Program-made: the position numbers and the translations under genes | Shown: in pieces, positions 23,441-35,300 of the stretch | How the letters are laid out: every line of letters starts with the position of its first letter | Numbering within the stretch: position 1 is the stretch's first letter | Assembly (NCBI GenBank): GCA_039566865.1 | Contig: CM076951.1 | Coordinates: forward strand, 19,043,484-19,107,483 | Origin: Aurelia coerulea | Lineage: Eukaryota; Cnidaria; Scyphozoa; Semaeostomeae; Ulmaridae | DNA: 64,000 nt | Direction of reading: 5' to 3' | The notes under the pieces: model-generated | Databases searched by the model: none | The model's input: the letters and a program-made list of their open reading frames with translations, nothing else | Told to the model about the DNA's origin: nothing

Positions 23441-24439
23441 AGCAGCTACTTTTAAGTTGTGTTTTTCAGTCCATCTTTGCAGGTATTTCGTTCATTTTGG
23501 TTCTTTTGGCGCCCAGCGAGTGATAAATTGTTTTCTGGCTAGTTTCAATACACTTTGTCCTTTACGAAATGTAGCGCGCATAAAAGAGAGGTGTGATCTA
23601 TTGTCAAACACGCTTCACAATTTCCGACTTGGGACCATGGCTGACTTATGGCTAACATATGGGAAACAAGAAAGCTGTTTTGAAAGAATGGAACAATTGA
23701 CTAGTGGAGCATTGCGTTGTCGTCAATTGACACTTGGGACTAACAAAACACTATCTTCATTTTACGACAAAAAAGCAACACATGCTTCAAAAACGTTGCG
23801 AAACAATCAATACTGAAAAAACAAACACTGGAATTTATTATGAATTGGATGGCCCGTTGTTGGTTGTTGCTTGTAAAGGGTTTTGAAGGCCTTTGAACTG
23901 CAAGTTTCTTAATTTTCCCATAATTTTCTCGGATTGGGCTTATACAAGTTTCTTATTACTTCGCAAGCATAGTATTACAGTTTCTTAAATTGTTTGCCAT
24001 CCTTGTAGTAGTTTCTTGAAAGCAAAATTCTTACATATCATGACAACATTATTTCTATTGTTTTTATCGGTTTTTATTAAACAAAATTCTCCCAGAACTA
24101 GAGTTAATCAGTTTTCGATGAAGCATGTTGCTCATTAAAAATGAGAACAGAGGAGACATCTAACTCAGTTCTGAAACAACGAATTTCCAAGGACACAAAA
24201 TTAGAAATCTCTGATTTCCGTTTGCGAGAAATCCTTGGTTTTAAATAGTGAAACTACGGGTGTAAATTTCCCCATTGGAAATATAAGGGAAATAACATAC
24301 CGCCGATTTATTTTGGGGAAACTGGACATGCAAGAGAAACCCGCAAATTATCTTCTAGACACTGTTGGGAAATGTGGAAATTTCATCTTCTAGGAAATTA
24401 TGTGAAACTAATACATTTCTTGCCGTGGGTAGCTTCAAG

Positions 24440-25932
24440 GAATTCTTTAAGCTCAGTACCTACAGGGATGAGTTGGGGAAAGATTACAAACGAATCACAC
24501 TGTTCTTATGCCCATTAATGGATCATCTTGCGTGTGAAGGTGTTTTGGATGGAATTTTCGTTGAGTCAGATGAAAATGATCAAGAAAGTCTGTGTGACTT
24601 TTCGTTGCCACCTTTCGACACAAACGTTGAAGCATTCATTCCTGAGGTGGGGGAAGTAGAAGATGTGTCCCAGATAGAAGAAAGCGCTGTGGTTCATGAA
24701 GAAAGTAGTCCAATCATTTCACAAGCAAATTACCCAATGGGCCCAGTTGTGACTGATGTCAACGATATTTATTGTAAGTTAAAGGAGAAAGTGGACGAAA
24801 CAAAGCATTTCTTTCTCATAACTCGCCGCTCAGCCCCTTTGCAGAGGGTATTACGCCTTTGGCAGAGGCAAAAGCATGCTTCGCCGGTCACAAATATCCT
24901 TCGTGTCAAATTTAATGGTGAAGATGGCATAGACCAAGGAGCAATCTCCAAAGAATTCCTCCATGACACAATTAACAAAATTGGCAAAGAAATGTTCACT
25001 AATGGAACACCTATTTCATCTACTTACCATGTTCAAAATGGAAACCTTAGAACCTGTGGTGAAATAGCAGCAGTATCCATAGCACAAGGTGGCCCACCAC
25101 CTTGTTTCCTTGAGCTTTTCGTTGCATCTTTGAAGATGTTGACATGGTAGACATTGAAGATAACCACTTGACAGTATATGAGATGACTTTGATTGAAGAG
25201 GTAAAGAAGGATTGCAAGGTTCATGCAGATTTCATAATTGAAAATGGTTACACTGGGCCAATTGATGATGCTCATATTCAAGATATTATTAGGTCTCTGA
25301 AAGTCTCATTTGTCAGTCGTCGTATGCTGTACATGAAAGAATTTGCAAAGGGACTTGAAAGCTATGGACTTCAAGAAATCATGTCAACGAATCCATCAGC
25401 TTGTGAAAGTTTGTTTGTGAAGGATAAAGGCCAAAGCTTGAAGCCTGATGCAAACTATCTCTTTTCACTAATGGTCCCAGATTATTCACCTACTGGCACA
25501 TCAAGACGAATGGTTGAAGAGGAAATAATGGATCATTTCCAAGATTTGCTGAATCACATTGAAGACCTTGACATTTGTAGCTACGAAACAGCATTTGCAA
25601 TCAGAGAGTTTGCTGATGGGGAAAGAATGGATTCAACCAATGAAGAATCTACTACAATGTTTGAAGCACCAGAAGTAAGCATTGAAGGTGTTATGGGATG
25701 GCTTACTGGACAGCAATGCAAACCAGTTGGAAATGTGGAAGCCCCAGTTATCCGATGCTATTTTGATCATGATTGCTTGGCCCGAAATCCCGCTCATAGG
25801 ATCTGTTATCCAATTGTAAGTGCATGTGCTAGAGAAATAACCTTTCCAGTGATTCACATGCAAACAGGGCAAAGCTTTCATGATATTTTCATAATGGCCT
25901 TTTGCAAAGGACACACCTTTGGTAGGCATTAA
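24440..25932 (+). pseudogene. HECT-domain region of a G2E3-like E3 ubiquitin ligase, one frameshift
   Basis: The 3' part of the zinc-ribbon/HECT gene. After an acceptor candidate (TTCAAG before GAATTC) the frame gives EFFKLSTYRDELGKDYKRITLFLC, the completion of the domain begun at 10923. An acidic linker and the HECT start follow (SAPLQRVLRLW, ILRVKFNGEDGIDQGAISKEF). The frame breaks near 25110: the first reading ends at 25150, while the second, open from 25114, gives 'FEDVDMVDIEDNHLTVYE' and runs to the stop at 25932. A one-base shift would join them, so this is either a recent pseudogene or a sequence error. The C-terminus (EITFPVIHM ... DIFIMAFCKGHTFGRH) lacks an obvious L-x-x-A-x-T-C-F active-site motif, so transfer activity is doubtful even if intact. 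Similar divergent HECT tails are common in cnidarian and fish paralogues (from memory). Confidence 0.7.
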
Positions 25933-26840
25933 GTGCAACATATAGGCTTACTGAACAGAACTTTTAATTATATTTTGCTAATGTGTGGACAACTGCTGAC
26001 GCTTTTAGCTTTCTCAGTTGATAGAGATTTTGTAGATATCTACAAAAGCAATACTTTGTTTCAATTTTGAAGAGTTTACAAAGGAGTTGTTCAATTTTTG
26101 ATTGCCTGGTAGCCTCAAAATTATGCAAGAAAGAATTGTGTTGTAGTCAACATTCTTCCATTTGCCATGACCTGAAAGTCACGGATGTGGTTTATTATGA
26201 AGTTGACAGAATTTAGCACAAAGGGGGACTGGTTATTGGGGTTAAGGCCATCTGAAAGGGTACCTCTTTTCATGATTTTGGTAAAGAATGGTATCCATTA
26301 TCCATTTTTGTGAATTTGTTAAGAAGAACAAATAAAAAGGGAAAACTGGTATAAGGTTCGGGTACACATTTTGCAAAAATTGGTATAAGGAATGGGCATG
26401 TTTTTTCAACTTAAGTGACAGGCTCTCAGCCAAAATCTGGTTCAAATTCTCCCGTGGGGATCATTGTAAAAGTAGAACAATTTAGATGAAATTATGTTTG
26501 AGATGTACATATTTTCTTCAGGAAACTCTTTACAATAAAACCACACTTACGAATAACTGAAAAATTTACGAAACTGGACCATCGAAAACAAATCAGATAA
26601 CAAATTTCCTTCATTTATGTCAAAGCAAATTCGACCTTGACCTTGACATTGTACTGCTCGACCTGTATTGATTATTTTATATTATTGTGGTCCTATTTCT
26701 ACACGGATTCACAATTTCAAATTTGTTTTGAACGGCACAGGAGATCCCCTGCCGACGTAAACAACGAGAACTTGAGAAACATGTAAGAACTTTACCATTC
26801 AAGTAATTATAAAATGTGTAGTTTCTTGCAAAAACATATG
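25933..26840. other. 3' flank of the HECT region; no gene seen
   Basis: At about 26230-26450 there are degenerate units of the G-run repeat family ('aaaattggtataagg', 'tcaaattctcccgtgggg'), as at 8495-8800. Nothing else is recognisable. Confidence 0.5.
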
Positions 26841-26857
26841 TAAGTGAATTATGTTGA

Positions 26858-27024
26858 TCGTTGTATCTTAACCAAGGACATTATAATCTTCTGTTATGTT
26901 GACAAAAATTGATTCGTTCTGTTGAATAAATAAAGTTTCGTTGCATTAACCAAAGACATTATAATCTTATGTTATGTTAACAAAAATTGATTCGTTCTGT
27001 TGAATAAATAAAGTTTCGTTGCAC
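26858..27024. repeat. Tandem duplication of about 82 bp carrying AATAAA
   Basis: The block from 'ttaaccaaggacattataat' to 'aataaataaagtttcgttgca' is repeated head to tail with a few changes. Each copy contains AATAAATAAAG, which could act as a polyadenylation signal on the plus strand. No gene ending here was identified. Confidence 0.8.
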
Positions 27025-27990
27025 ATTCATTTTAAAATCAGTTTTCCTTTTATCTCCTTCAATATTCTGACTATGTTCTTATGAACTTGGAAATTTTAAT
27101 GTACTGGTAACACTGAAGCTACAATATCGCATCACCCCTCCTTAGGTTCATATAATTTCCTTCTCAGATAAAATGATGAATGGCAGGCAGTCCGTGAAAA
27201 TGGCATTTCGTTTGGAACACAATAATAAGCAATCGCATAGAAGGGAGGAACACTGTGTAACCAGCATATTGACTTGCTACAAGTCTCAGTTTTAATCTCA
27301 GAGAGCGTAGTAATTGAGGGCAAGACTTGGAAAAAATCAATCCGTATATGAAAACCATAACCTTTAAGAACCACAAGCAGGAAAATCGTCTGAGCTTTGC
27401 GAAAACTGCTTTAAGACAGTAAAGACAGTTGTTTGAAATACATGTCATCGATGATGTAATATTTGTGGTTTTTACTCAAAGATGCACTATCCTTCAATTG
27501 AAAACCCAAATTAGGAACCTTTGCCTCTGCTGCGCAGGGATAAGCAAGCTCTTTTCAATCGCAGGAGTTGAGGCTGCGCGCAGGATGTATTTACTGTCCC
27601 ATAGATTGAACCAGAAATGTTACGTGAATTTTGTTCGGGTAATGGGTCTCTTTTACGGAGATTTGCCGTAGGAATGGGTAGCAATTTATTTCCATTATTA
27701 GCTATTGTGAGAAAAAATTGTGTGAAAAGGAATTTAGCTCAACAAATGATGCGTAGCGTTGTCTTATCACAATACCTGTAGAAAATATGCCCCCCCCCTG
27801 GACTCTCAGAGACACATTTATACCAAATCTTCTACAGGAGTCGCACCCTCTTCGAGGTGGGTAAAGATTGGGGACAATTTTCTGCGAAATAGTAGTGACA
27901 AAAGATTCACGATTCTATCACCGTTTAAAAAATTTGCAGAAATTTTAAATTTGAATCATTCTGGAAAAACGTGACGGTTCTTGGAGTGTG
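27025..27990. other. No gene seen; includes a G-run repeat fragment
   Basis: At 27787-27850 the block 'cccccctggactctcagaga' to 'tctacaggagtcgcacc' is a solo fragment related to the terminus of the element at 9974-10300. The rest holds no recognisable protein. Confidence 0.45.
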
Positions 27991-29124
27991 TTAGGCAGCC
28001 ATTCCATTAGCAGACCTCATCTGAGCGTGCAACAAGTCTACTCCCTCTCGCCAGTTTCTAGGTTCTTCCAAGTTTAGCGCATTCATCAGGTACTCGATAT
28101 AATCACTATATTCGTTCTGCCCGTCATTGTCGATAAGGTGTGACCAAGCATACACTCTTTCTTCTTCAGAAACATTGGTAAGAAGATTTGGTTGGCCCCC
28201 ACGACGTTCTGGAAAAACGTAAAGTGAATCTGGCCTACCATGAACGGTTTCAAAGCGCGACCTGCGAATATAATGTGTGTTCCAGTGTTCCATGACTTGA
28301 TTTAAATGTGGCTGCAATAAGTTTGCAAAGCAATACCACATACACTCTCTTGATAAAGGGTCAGTCAAATCAACAACACCGGTTTCGCACATATCTTTAA
28401 ATAGATTCATCCACCAGGAAGAGTGACTTTTTCGAAAAAATGACCACCAGCCTTCAATTCTTTGGTTCCTTGGCGATGGAACGTAGCGATGCTTATCAGG
28501 ATTATTGTGAAAAAATGAATGGATTCCTGCCATCAAACCATTTTCTGTGCCAAGGTCCGTTACGAGCTCCACAGGACAACCATCATAACGTGCCACTGAT
28601 TCAAGATAGTAAGCCGCAATATTGCTTGGTAAGTTGTTTGAACGGGTTACAAAAAGCCAGATTATCTTCCTACTCCATCCGTCTATGCACCCGTGAACAG
28701 GAAACCCGTATGGCTTTAATTTGTCATACCCATCACAGTGCCATACTTGGTTTGGTCCTTCGTTGCGATATACTCTTCTCTGCAGACGAGGAGCTCTTCT
28801 CTGCTGTACACCATTTGGGTCTATTTCTCTCAGTAGATTTTCCACTAAATTCCTTGGGACTGAAATACCTTGCATTTGGAGTTGGTGCCATATCGCACGA
28901 TAACCCCTGGATGAGTTAGGACCATCCATTAATGTCATTATTTCTGCGCGAACTAAATTGACATCATACTGACGTTGTCTTCTCCTTAGATCAAGAATGC
29001 TTAAACGTCTCATGAGGGTCCACACTGACATCCTCACGCCATGCTCTCTAAACATTAGCATAACCATCTCATCGTTAAAATAATGCGTTATCAGTTCGTT
29101 CTCACGTTGACCTTGAGCATCCAT
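27991..29124 (-). CDS. IS3-like (IS3EU-type) DDE integrase/transposase, intronless copy
   Basis: A 377-residue transposase of the integrase-core fold, open from an ATG at 29124 to a stop at 27991. Residues 1-60 are helix-turn-helix-like (VRMSVWTLMRRLSIL). Residues about 75-120 resemble the IS3-type second helix-turn-helix (GYRAIWHQLQMQGISVP) and end in basic residues. The core has the likely triad D131 (HCDGYD), D190 (TDLGTEN) and E224 (QRIEGWW), spaced 59 and 34. The gene at 1336-3506 shares the same order and the same D-to-D spacing, but has an intron inside the first catalytic motif that is absent here, and seven more residues between D and E. No breaks are visible, so this could be an active or recently active element. 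Upstream lie a 19-bp array (29205-29572) and the terminus GGGCCACCGTA. Confidence 0.85.
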   Translation of the reverse strand: MDAQGQRENELITHYFNDEMVMLMFREHGVRMSVWTLMRRLSILDLRRRQRQYDVNLVRAEIMTLMDGPNSSRGYRAIWHQLQMQGISVPRNLVENLLREIDPNGVQQRRAPRLQRRVYRNEGPNQVWHCDGYDKLKPYGFPVHGCIDGWSRKIIWLFVTRSNNLPSNIAAYYLESVARYDGCPVELVTDLGTENGLMAGIHSFFHNNPDKHRYVPSPRNQRIEGWWSFFRKSHSSWWMNLFKDMCETGVVDLTDPLSRECMWYCFANLLQPHLNQVMEHWNTHYIRRSRFETVHGRPDSLYVFPERRGGQPNLLTNVSEEERVYAWSHLIDNDGQNEYSDYIEYLMNALNLEEPRNWREGVDLLHAQMRSANGMAA

Positions 29125-29204
29125 CTTGGTAGGCCCTCTCGTGGGTGCATTCTTTCATGATCATTGAATTAAAGCTTGGCTTGTCATTTTGCCGTAAAAA
29201 AAGT

Positions 29205-29572
29205 ATTTGTGCTGTGAGAAAGTGTTTGTGCCGTGAGAAAGTATTTGTGCTGTGAGAAAGTGTTTGTGCCGTAGAGAAGTATTTGTGCTGTGAGAAAGTG
29301 TTTGTGCCGTGAGAAAGTGTTTGTGCCGTGAAGAAGTGTTTGTGCCGTGAGAAAGTGTTTGTTCCGTGAGAAAGTGTTTGTGCCGTGAGAAAGTGTTTGT
29401 GCCGTGAAGAAGTGTTTGTGCCGTGAGAAAGTGTTTGTGCCGTGAGAAAGTGTTTGTGCCGTGAAGAAGTGTTTGTGCCGTGAGAAAGTGTTTGTGCCGT
29501 GAGAAAGTGTTTGTGCCGTGAAGAAGTGTTTGTGCCGTGGGAAAGTGTTTGTGCCGTGAGAAAGTGAAAGAG
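29205..29572. repeat. 19-bp minisatellite at the 5' side of the integrase
   Basis: About 19 units of AGAAAGTGTTTGTGCCGTG, with variants 'gaagaagtg' and 'gagaaagtatttgtgctgt'. This is the reverse complement of the array at 6484-6778. The units contain regular CCGTGA/GTTTGTG motifs and may be transposase-binding sites (inference). The long HGTNTFSRHKHF frames over it are artefacts of the repeat. Confidence 0.95.
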
Positions 29573-29683
29573 TGAAAGTGATTTTGTGTTGTGAGAATTG
29601 TATTTTTGCCGTGAACATTGGTTTGCTGGTGGCTGTGGAAATGAAATTGTGTCGTGAACAATTGATTTTGCCGTGGCAGTTGT

Positions 29684-29694
29684 GGGCCACCGTA
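29684..29694 (-). other. Terminus of the IS3-like element (GGGCCACCGTA)
   Basis: Marks the sharp border between element sequence (29570-29683, near-identical to 6365-6480 reversed) and the 41-bp satellite starting at 29695. Confidence 0.6.
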
Positions 29695-30830
29695 TGAATT
29701 AGGGTGTTTTCATTTTGAATCTTGAATTCTGGATCTTGAATTAGGGTGTTTCATTTGGAATCTTGAATTCTGGATCTTGAATTAGGGTGTTTCATTTTGA
29801 ATCTTTAATTCTGGATCTTGAATTAGGGGGTTTCATTTTGAATCTTGAATTCCGGATCTTGAATTAGGGTGTTTTCATTTTGAATCTTGAATTCTGGATC
29901 TTGAATTAGGGTGTTTCATTTTGAATCTTGAATTCTGGATCTTGAATTAGGGTGTTTCATTTTGAATCTTGAATTCTGGATCTTGAATTAGGGTGTTTCA
30001 TTTTGAATCTTTAATTCTGGATCTTGAATTAGGGTGTTTTCATTTTGAATCTTGAATTCTGGATCTTGAATTAGGGTGTTTCATTTTGAATCTTGAATTC
30101 TGGATCTTGAATTAGGGTGTTTCATTTTGAATCTTGAATTCTGGATCTTGAATTAGGGTGTTTTCATTTTGAATCTTGAATTCTGGATCTTGAATTAGGG
30201 TGTTTCATTTTGAATCTTGAACTCTGGATCTTGAATTAGGGTGTTTCATTTTGAATCTTGAATTCTGGATCTTGAATTAGGGTGTGTTGATTTTGAATCT
30301 TGAATTCCGGATCTTGAATTAGGGTGTTTCATTTTGAATCTTGAATTCTGGATCTTGAATTAGGGTGTTTTCATTTTGAATCTTGAATTCTGGATCTTGA
30401 ATTAGGGTGTTTCATTTTGAATCTTGAATTCCGGATCTTGAATTAGGGTGTTTCATTTTGAATCTTGAATTCTGGATCTTGAATTAGGGTGTTTCATTTT
30501 GAATCTTGAATTCCGGATCTTGAATTAGGGTGTTTTAATTTTGAATCTTGAATTCAGGATCTTGAATTAGGGTGTTTTCATTTTGAATTCAGGATCTTGA
30601 ATTAGGGTGTTTTCATTTTGAATCTTGAATTCTGGATCTTGAATTAGGGTGTTTCATTTTGAATCTTGAATTCTGGATCTTGAATTAGGGTGTTTCATTT
30701 TGAATCTTGAATTCTGGATCTTGAATTAGGGTGTTTCATTTTGAATCTTGAATTCCGGATCTTGAATTAGGGTGTTTCATTATGGATCTTGAATTCCGGA
30801 TCTTTGGATCTTGGATCTTGAATCTTGAAT
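29695..30830. repeat. 41-bp satellite array, copy B
   Basis: About 27 units of the motif also seen at 5922-6353, in the same orientation, with the same 41/42-bp length variants and a few shortened units (near 30580). It ends in a jumble of 'ggatcttgaat' pieces at 30780-30832. Confidence 0.95.
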
Positions 30831-30832
30831 TA

Positions 30833-32372
30833 GGGACTCCCCGCCCCAAAAGCCGTCACAAAACCAAAAATGTTACAAGACTCCATGCTTGCTGGCCCCA
30901 TGACGCTTCCTCGCTTGTCTTTTTAACCCCTTTGACAAAGGAATACAACCTGCACCAAAGCATAAATTCAATGACTTTACAAAAGAAAATGCATTTCTTT
31001 ATATCCTTGAAAATATTATTACATTTCTCCCAAGATAGTACGAAGTCTCATACAGCGGCTTACAATTAGTCGATTTCTAAATCCCAAATCACCACGAAAA
31101 AGTTTTATCTTTGTCCATTCATAATATAAATTTCATATCGATTCCTTAGAAAGCTTGATCAACGTTTTTTGATCGTTTTCTGTGTTTTGGAAACGAAAAT
31201 TTTAAGAAACTCGCTTGTAGCTCTAAAAACTGAAAGCAGAAAAATTTGCAAAAAATCCTAGAATCTAATTCTCTTAAATATTAAGTCATAACTCTTCAAA
31301 ATCGGTCCTGTTTACGATTCATCGTGGCTTGCCAAAAGTGCATAGTTTATTTTGGAGCACCCGGTAGAAGTTGTCTTTGCTAATATCACATCTCTGATTC
31401 AAACTTGAAAACGCTGAATCCATTCCAGAAAGAAGCAAAAATCATAAACAATCACTTAAATTGGATGTTTAGCATGTAAATAATGCATCATGCCAAAGAC
31501 TTAAACAGTTTCATTGAAGGGAGGACAGTGGATGTCATATTGAATGGTCTTGAAATTTCATGGCGGGGTGGTTTCGAACACCAAATAAATCAGTTGTTTG
31601 GGACCATGAACAAAGGTTGCATTTGAATGTTTTTTGGATTTAGATATTTTATTCATAAATACATACATCAATGGAAAACATCAACAGAATTGATAAATAC
31701 ATACATCAATGGAAAATAATAATAACATTGACATCAAAACAACATTTTTTGAACACATCTCCTAGCTTTTAGATTGTTTTGTGTGTACCGAGAGCTCTCA
31801 AGAATTTCAGTACAAGGACCGACAGCCGAACCTTGTTTTAACAATACAAGAACCGAGGTCGAACCATTGTTTTCGCATTCAAGAATATAATAAAATCCTA
31901 GAAAAATGAAGCAAAAGAGTTTATAGACAGAATACTTGCCAAGTATAAGCAGGAAAATAATTCTCTTGGCACATTCTGCATTGTAAACTCATTGTCTGAA
32001 AACCACCCGCGAAGATCAGTCTTAAAAACATCGTTGTCAAAGAAAAGCAGGCAAAGTAAGAAGCCAGAATATTTCACAAAAATATGTCCAAATACCTGTC
32101 CATTCACCTGGTACTTTCGCCTTCCTGCATCATCGGGGAATCTCCGGATGAGCAACGTACAAAAACTGAATGAAACTTTCGTTCATTACCTTGATAGTGA
32201 GCAAGAGCTCAGCTCATTCAGCATATTTGTAGTAATTTCTGAAAATCATCAAACCGAGTATGTCTCGGGGGAAAATTAAGCTTATACTTAATCATTCAAC
32301 TTGAGCTGTTGTTGTTGTAAGCTGAGTTGTTGTACGTATTACTCCATGCATTTCAAGAATATTTCATTTTAG
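30833..32372. other. No gene assigned; includes a dispersed repeat
   Basis: The segment 31178-31365, reversed, is about 75-80% alike by eye to 41302-41493 (shared 'caaaataaactatg', 'ttagattctaggat', 'gcgagtttcttaaaattttc'). This is a dispersed element that begins TACCGG. Between 31660 and 31740 a 'gataaatacatacatcaatgg' block is repeated twice. Earlier exons of the HMGXB3-like gene may lie here but could not be recognised. Confidence 0.45.
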
Positions 32373-35300
32373 AGGAAGAAGAAGAACTGAATCCTGTGTA
32401 TGCCTTGATGTGCACGGAAGACACGGTTGCTATTTGGGATCAAGAGGAGGACGAGTTTGGAGCAGTATCTGTGATTCGAAGCCATTTGTCTTGCAGTGTT
32501 TGCATTAATTCTACAAATTGCAACCATGTGAGGATTTTGGAGGAGTTGAAAGGTTCAGCTAGTTTACCTCCAAGCGCGGCCAAAATGTTGGACAAAATTG
32601 AAAATGAAATTGAGGATCGAGCTGATGATGGAAGCCGACTGTCTTTTCAGAGAATCCCTTTCTTAGCCCTCAACAGTGAATGCATTGGTGTCAACAAAGA
32701 GCTTACCATGTTTGGTCGGTTCGATTCAAATGGAACACTGCACTTAAAACCTACGTGCTTACCCGAAGTAGAAAAATGCAGCACTTGTCAAAGTGACTGG
32801 CTGACAGCTGATCCTATCCTTTACAAAGAGAAGATACCATTGTTCATGGATATTGGTATCTTTAACGCCAATGGTAATAGCTGCATGGATTTTTGGCATT
32901 AACGCATTTTTTTGTTTATTTGCTTTTCCAAGATGAATTGCCTCTTTGTGTGAGTTACTCCGATGGGTTACAAACATCAACCCATAAAATAATTTGTGGC
33001 ATACTAGAAATAGACCCAACATTACAAAAGTATTTTGTTACCTTTTATACACTCAGCTGTTAGCAAATTAAAATCTTTGGGGAAATACTCTAACTGATAG
33101 ATTTCCAGATGCTTTAAAAAAGCAAATTGAATCCTCTCGTCAATGAAACGAACAATCAACTTCAGTACGTCTTTTTAACTCTACACAATAGTTTAGTTAG
33201 ACCAGACGGCTGGAGCTATATGGAGCCCTCACCTACGTATTTCAATGGGCTTAAAAATGTACAGCAGAGAGCCATGCAGTTAGTAACAATGATTAAGGAC
33301 AAGTCGTACGGTAATCCATTAAGACCTGCCATCACTGAGTACATGAGAAAACGTGGAGACATGATTCCACCGGCCATGTAATTTAATGAATTTTGCATTG
33401 TCTCTAATATTCATTTGATCGAATATTTGAATTCTAGATGCAGATCACTCTGTTTCAGTACATATCTAAAGAACTTTTGACCTTTACCATTTCATGATAA
33501 ACCATGTGGAAAGCCAAAATCCTTTTAATTAAAGGACAGGGCATTCTACAATCATGAAAGACAGTCAAAGGGCTGAAAACCAGCAGTGCATTCAGACCGT
33601 TTTCTATACATAATTTGACACTTAACCACAATATTACAATTTTTCTTAAGACGCTGAAGCTTATGTTATAAATGTTTTGAAATGTATTTATTCCAGTGTA
33701 CGTCCTTGAATGTTCAAATGTAAATTGCAACTGTGCTTTTCCATACGATGGCCTGGAAGATGGCATACTCAACATGGATTCGTATCTGGTCAGTCATAAG
33801 CTGCTGAAAAGATTTATGATCAGTTTTTTGCATGGCAGGTATGAGAGTATTTGCTTCGTGTTAATGTCGAGTCGCTATGTGTCCTGCTCGTATTGTTTTA
33901 AGAAAGTAAGAATTAAAGCAAGTATTCAAAGTTTCTTAAGTTGTTACATTTTCAGTACTCGGAGTTTCTAACAATGTTCTTTAAGGTTTGATAACAATCT
34001 TTTCCCTTGTAAACATTTCCAAACAATGTGTTTAAGCCTTTCCAATGTTTGGATATTACTGAAGTACATTCCGAGAAATGATACAGGAAACGAGTGAAAT
34101 AAAGTAAAGATATGTTAAGGATTTACTTTGTCAACAATAAAAAGTTTCATAAAATATGTTTACTGTAGTTTTTTAATGTTTTGGCGTTCCAATAGTTGAG
34201 TTCCTTGCAACCAATTTCTTATAGAAATTACCTACATTATGAATTCATCGTTTTTTAACTTGTTGAGGAAAACTCATGAATCATCAAACACAGCTATACT
34301 GGTTTGGAATTCCGACTTCTTTGATGTTGGCACAAAGTCAGTCTCTGTCGTCGTAGCTTATGAGTTCGTTTTGAATTTCTCCATTTAAATCGATGCATCT
34401 TTAAATTTCTCCGTTTTCAAATCATCTGACTTTGAACAGTGTTTGTGAATATCTTCGTTTTTGATTACAAAGTCCAACTTTGTAATCTAAGAGGGGGCTC
34501 CAGGTCAGTCAGAAAGAAAGAAAGAAAGAAAGTAAGTCCGTCACGCTCGTTAAAACAATTAATTAACGTTTTATCTCTGCTAATTGGCACTGAAATAAAG
34601 AAAGCGCGCAGAAAGCGCATACAAGACAGAAGTTTCCCGCGATCCGATAGTAACATTTGACGTCGGCTTATTTCATGTTAGACAGATTTGACACCATAAG
34701 ATGGATAAATCACCTTGATGTTTACCCTGGCACAACAACAAATTTACGCAGAATTGGCACGTTCTTGACTTCATTAGCAGCTTAATTATGTTAAAACAAT
34801 CGTTTTCTAGAACGAACGCATCATTAGCCACTTATTGATAGTATTCATTATGCAAATAAGTCAACTTTAGGGGATGATGTAACCGACAGCCTGCACAGAG
34901 GCTAGCATTCGCAGCATCACCAAAGGTAGAAGGACCCCCCTCCTACACAGCAACGGATGCAATCATCGCAGGTGAAGTTGAGAGGAAAGGTGCAGAATCC
35001 CAGCAAACAATGGCGCCATTGACTAGGGGATGGGACGCGATCACACTAAACCAAAACATCTTCATGCATATGATTCTGCACATAGGTTATTTTCGTAACT
35101 GCTTGTCTCAAACTAGATGCCCACGAATAGAAACGTTCTGCAGGGTTCTGCATAAACATAAGTAATTTTGCGTTATCGTAAATCTGACATGACATCTAAT
35201 TTGATACAGATGCACCAATAGTTTCATGCAGAGACTAAGCAAACTAGGGGTAATGACTTTTGATTTTTTGCGTATCATCCTCGTTTGACATAAAGATCAA

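Noticed and set aside
24769..25281. Minus-strand frames over the HECT region
   Set aside because: Antisense shadows of the HECT coding sequence.
28440..28919. 159-residue plus-strand frame over the integrase
   Set aside because: Antisense of the intact integrase; no domain.
31992..32279. Possible 5' exon of the HMGXB3-like gene
   Set aside because: No conserved motif, and no donor matching the required one-base phase was identified.
33127..33381. 84-residue plus-strand frame (NPLVNETNNQLQYVF...)
   Set aside because: Lies in an intron of the HMGXB3-like gene. The flanking exons join in phase without it and no domain was recognised. It could be a decayed insertion.
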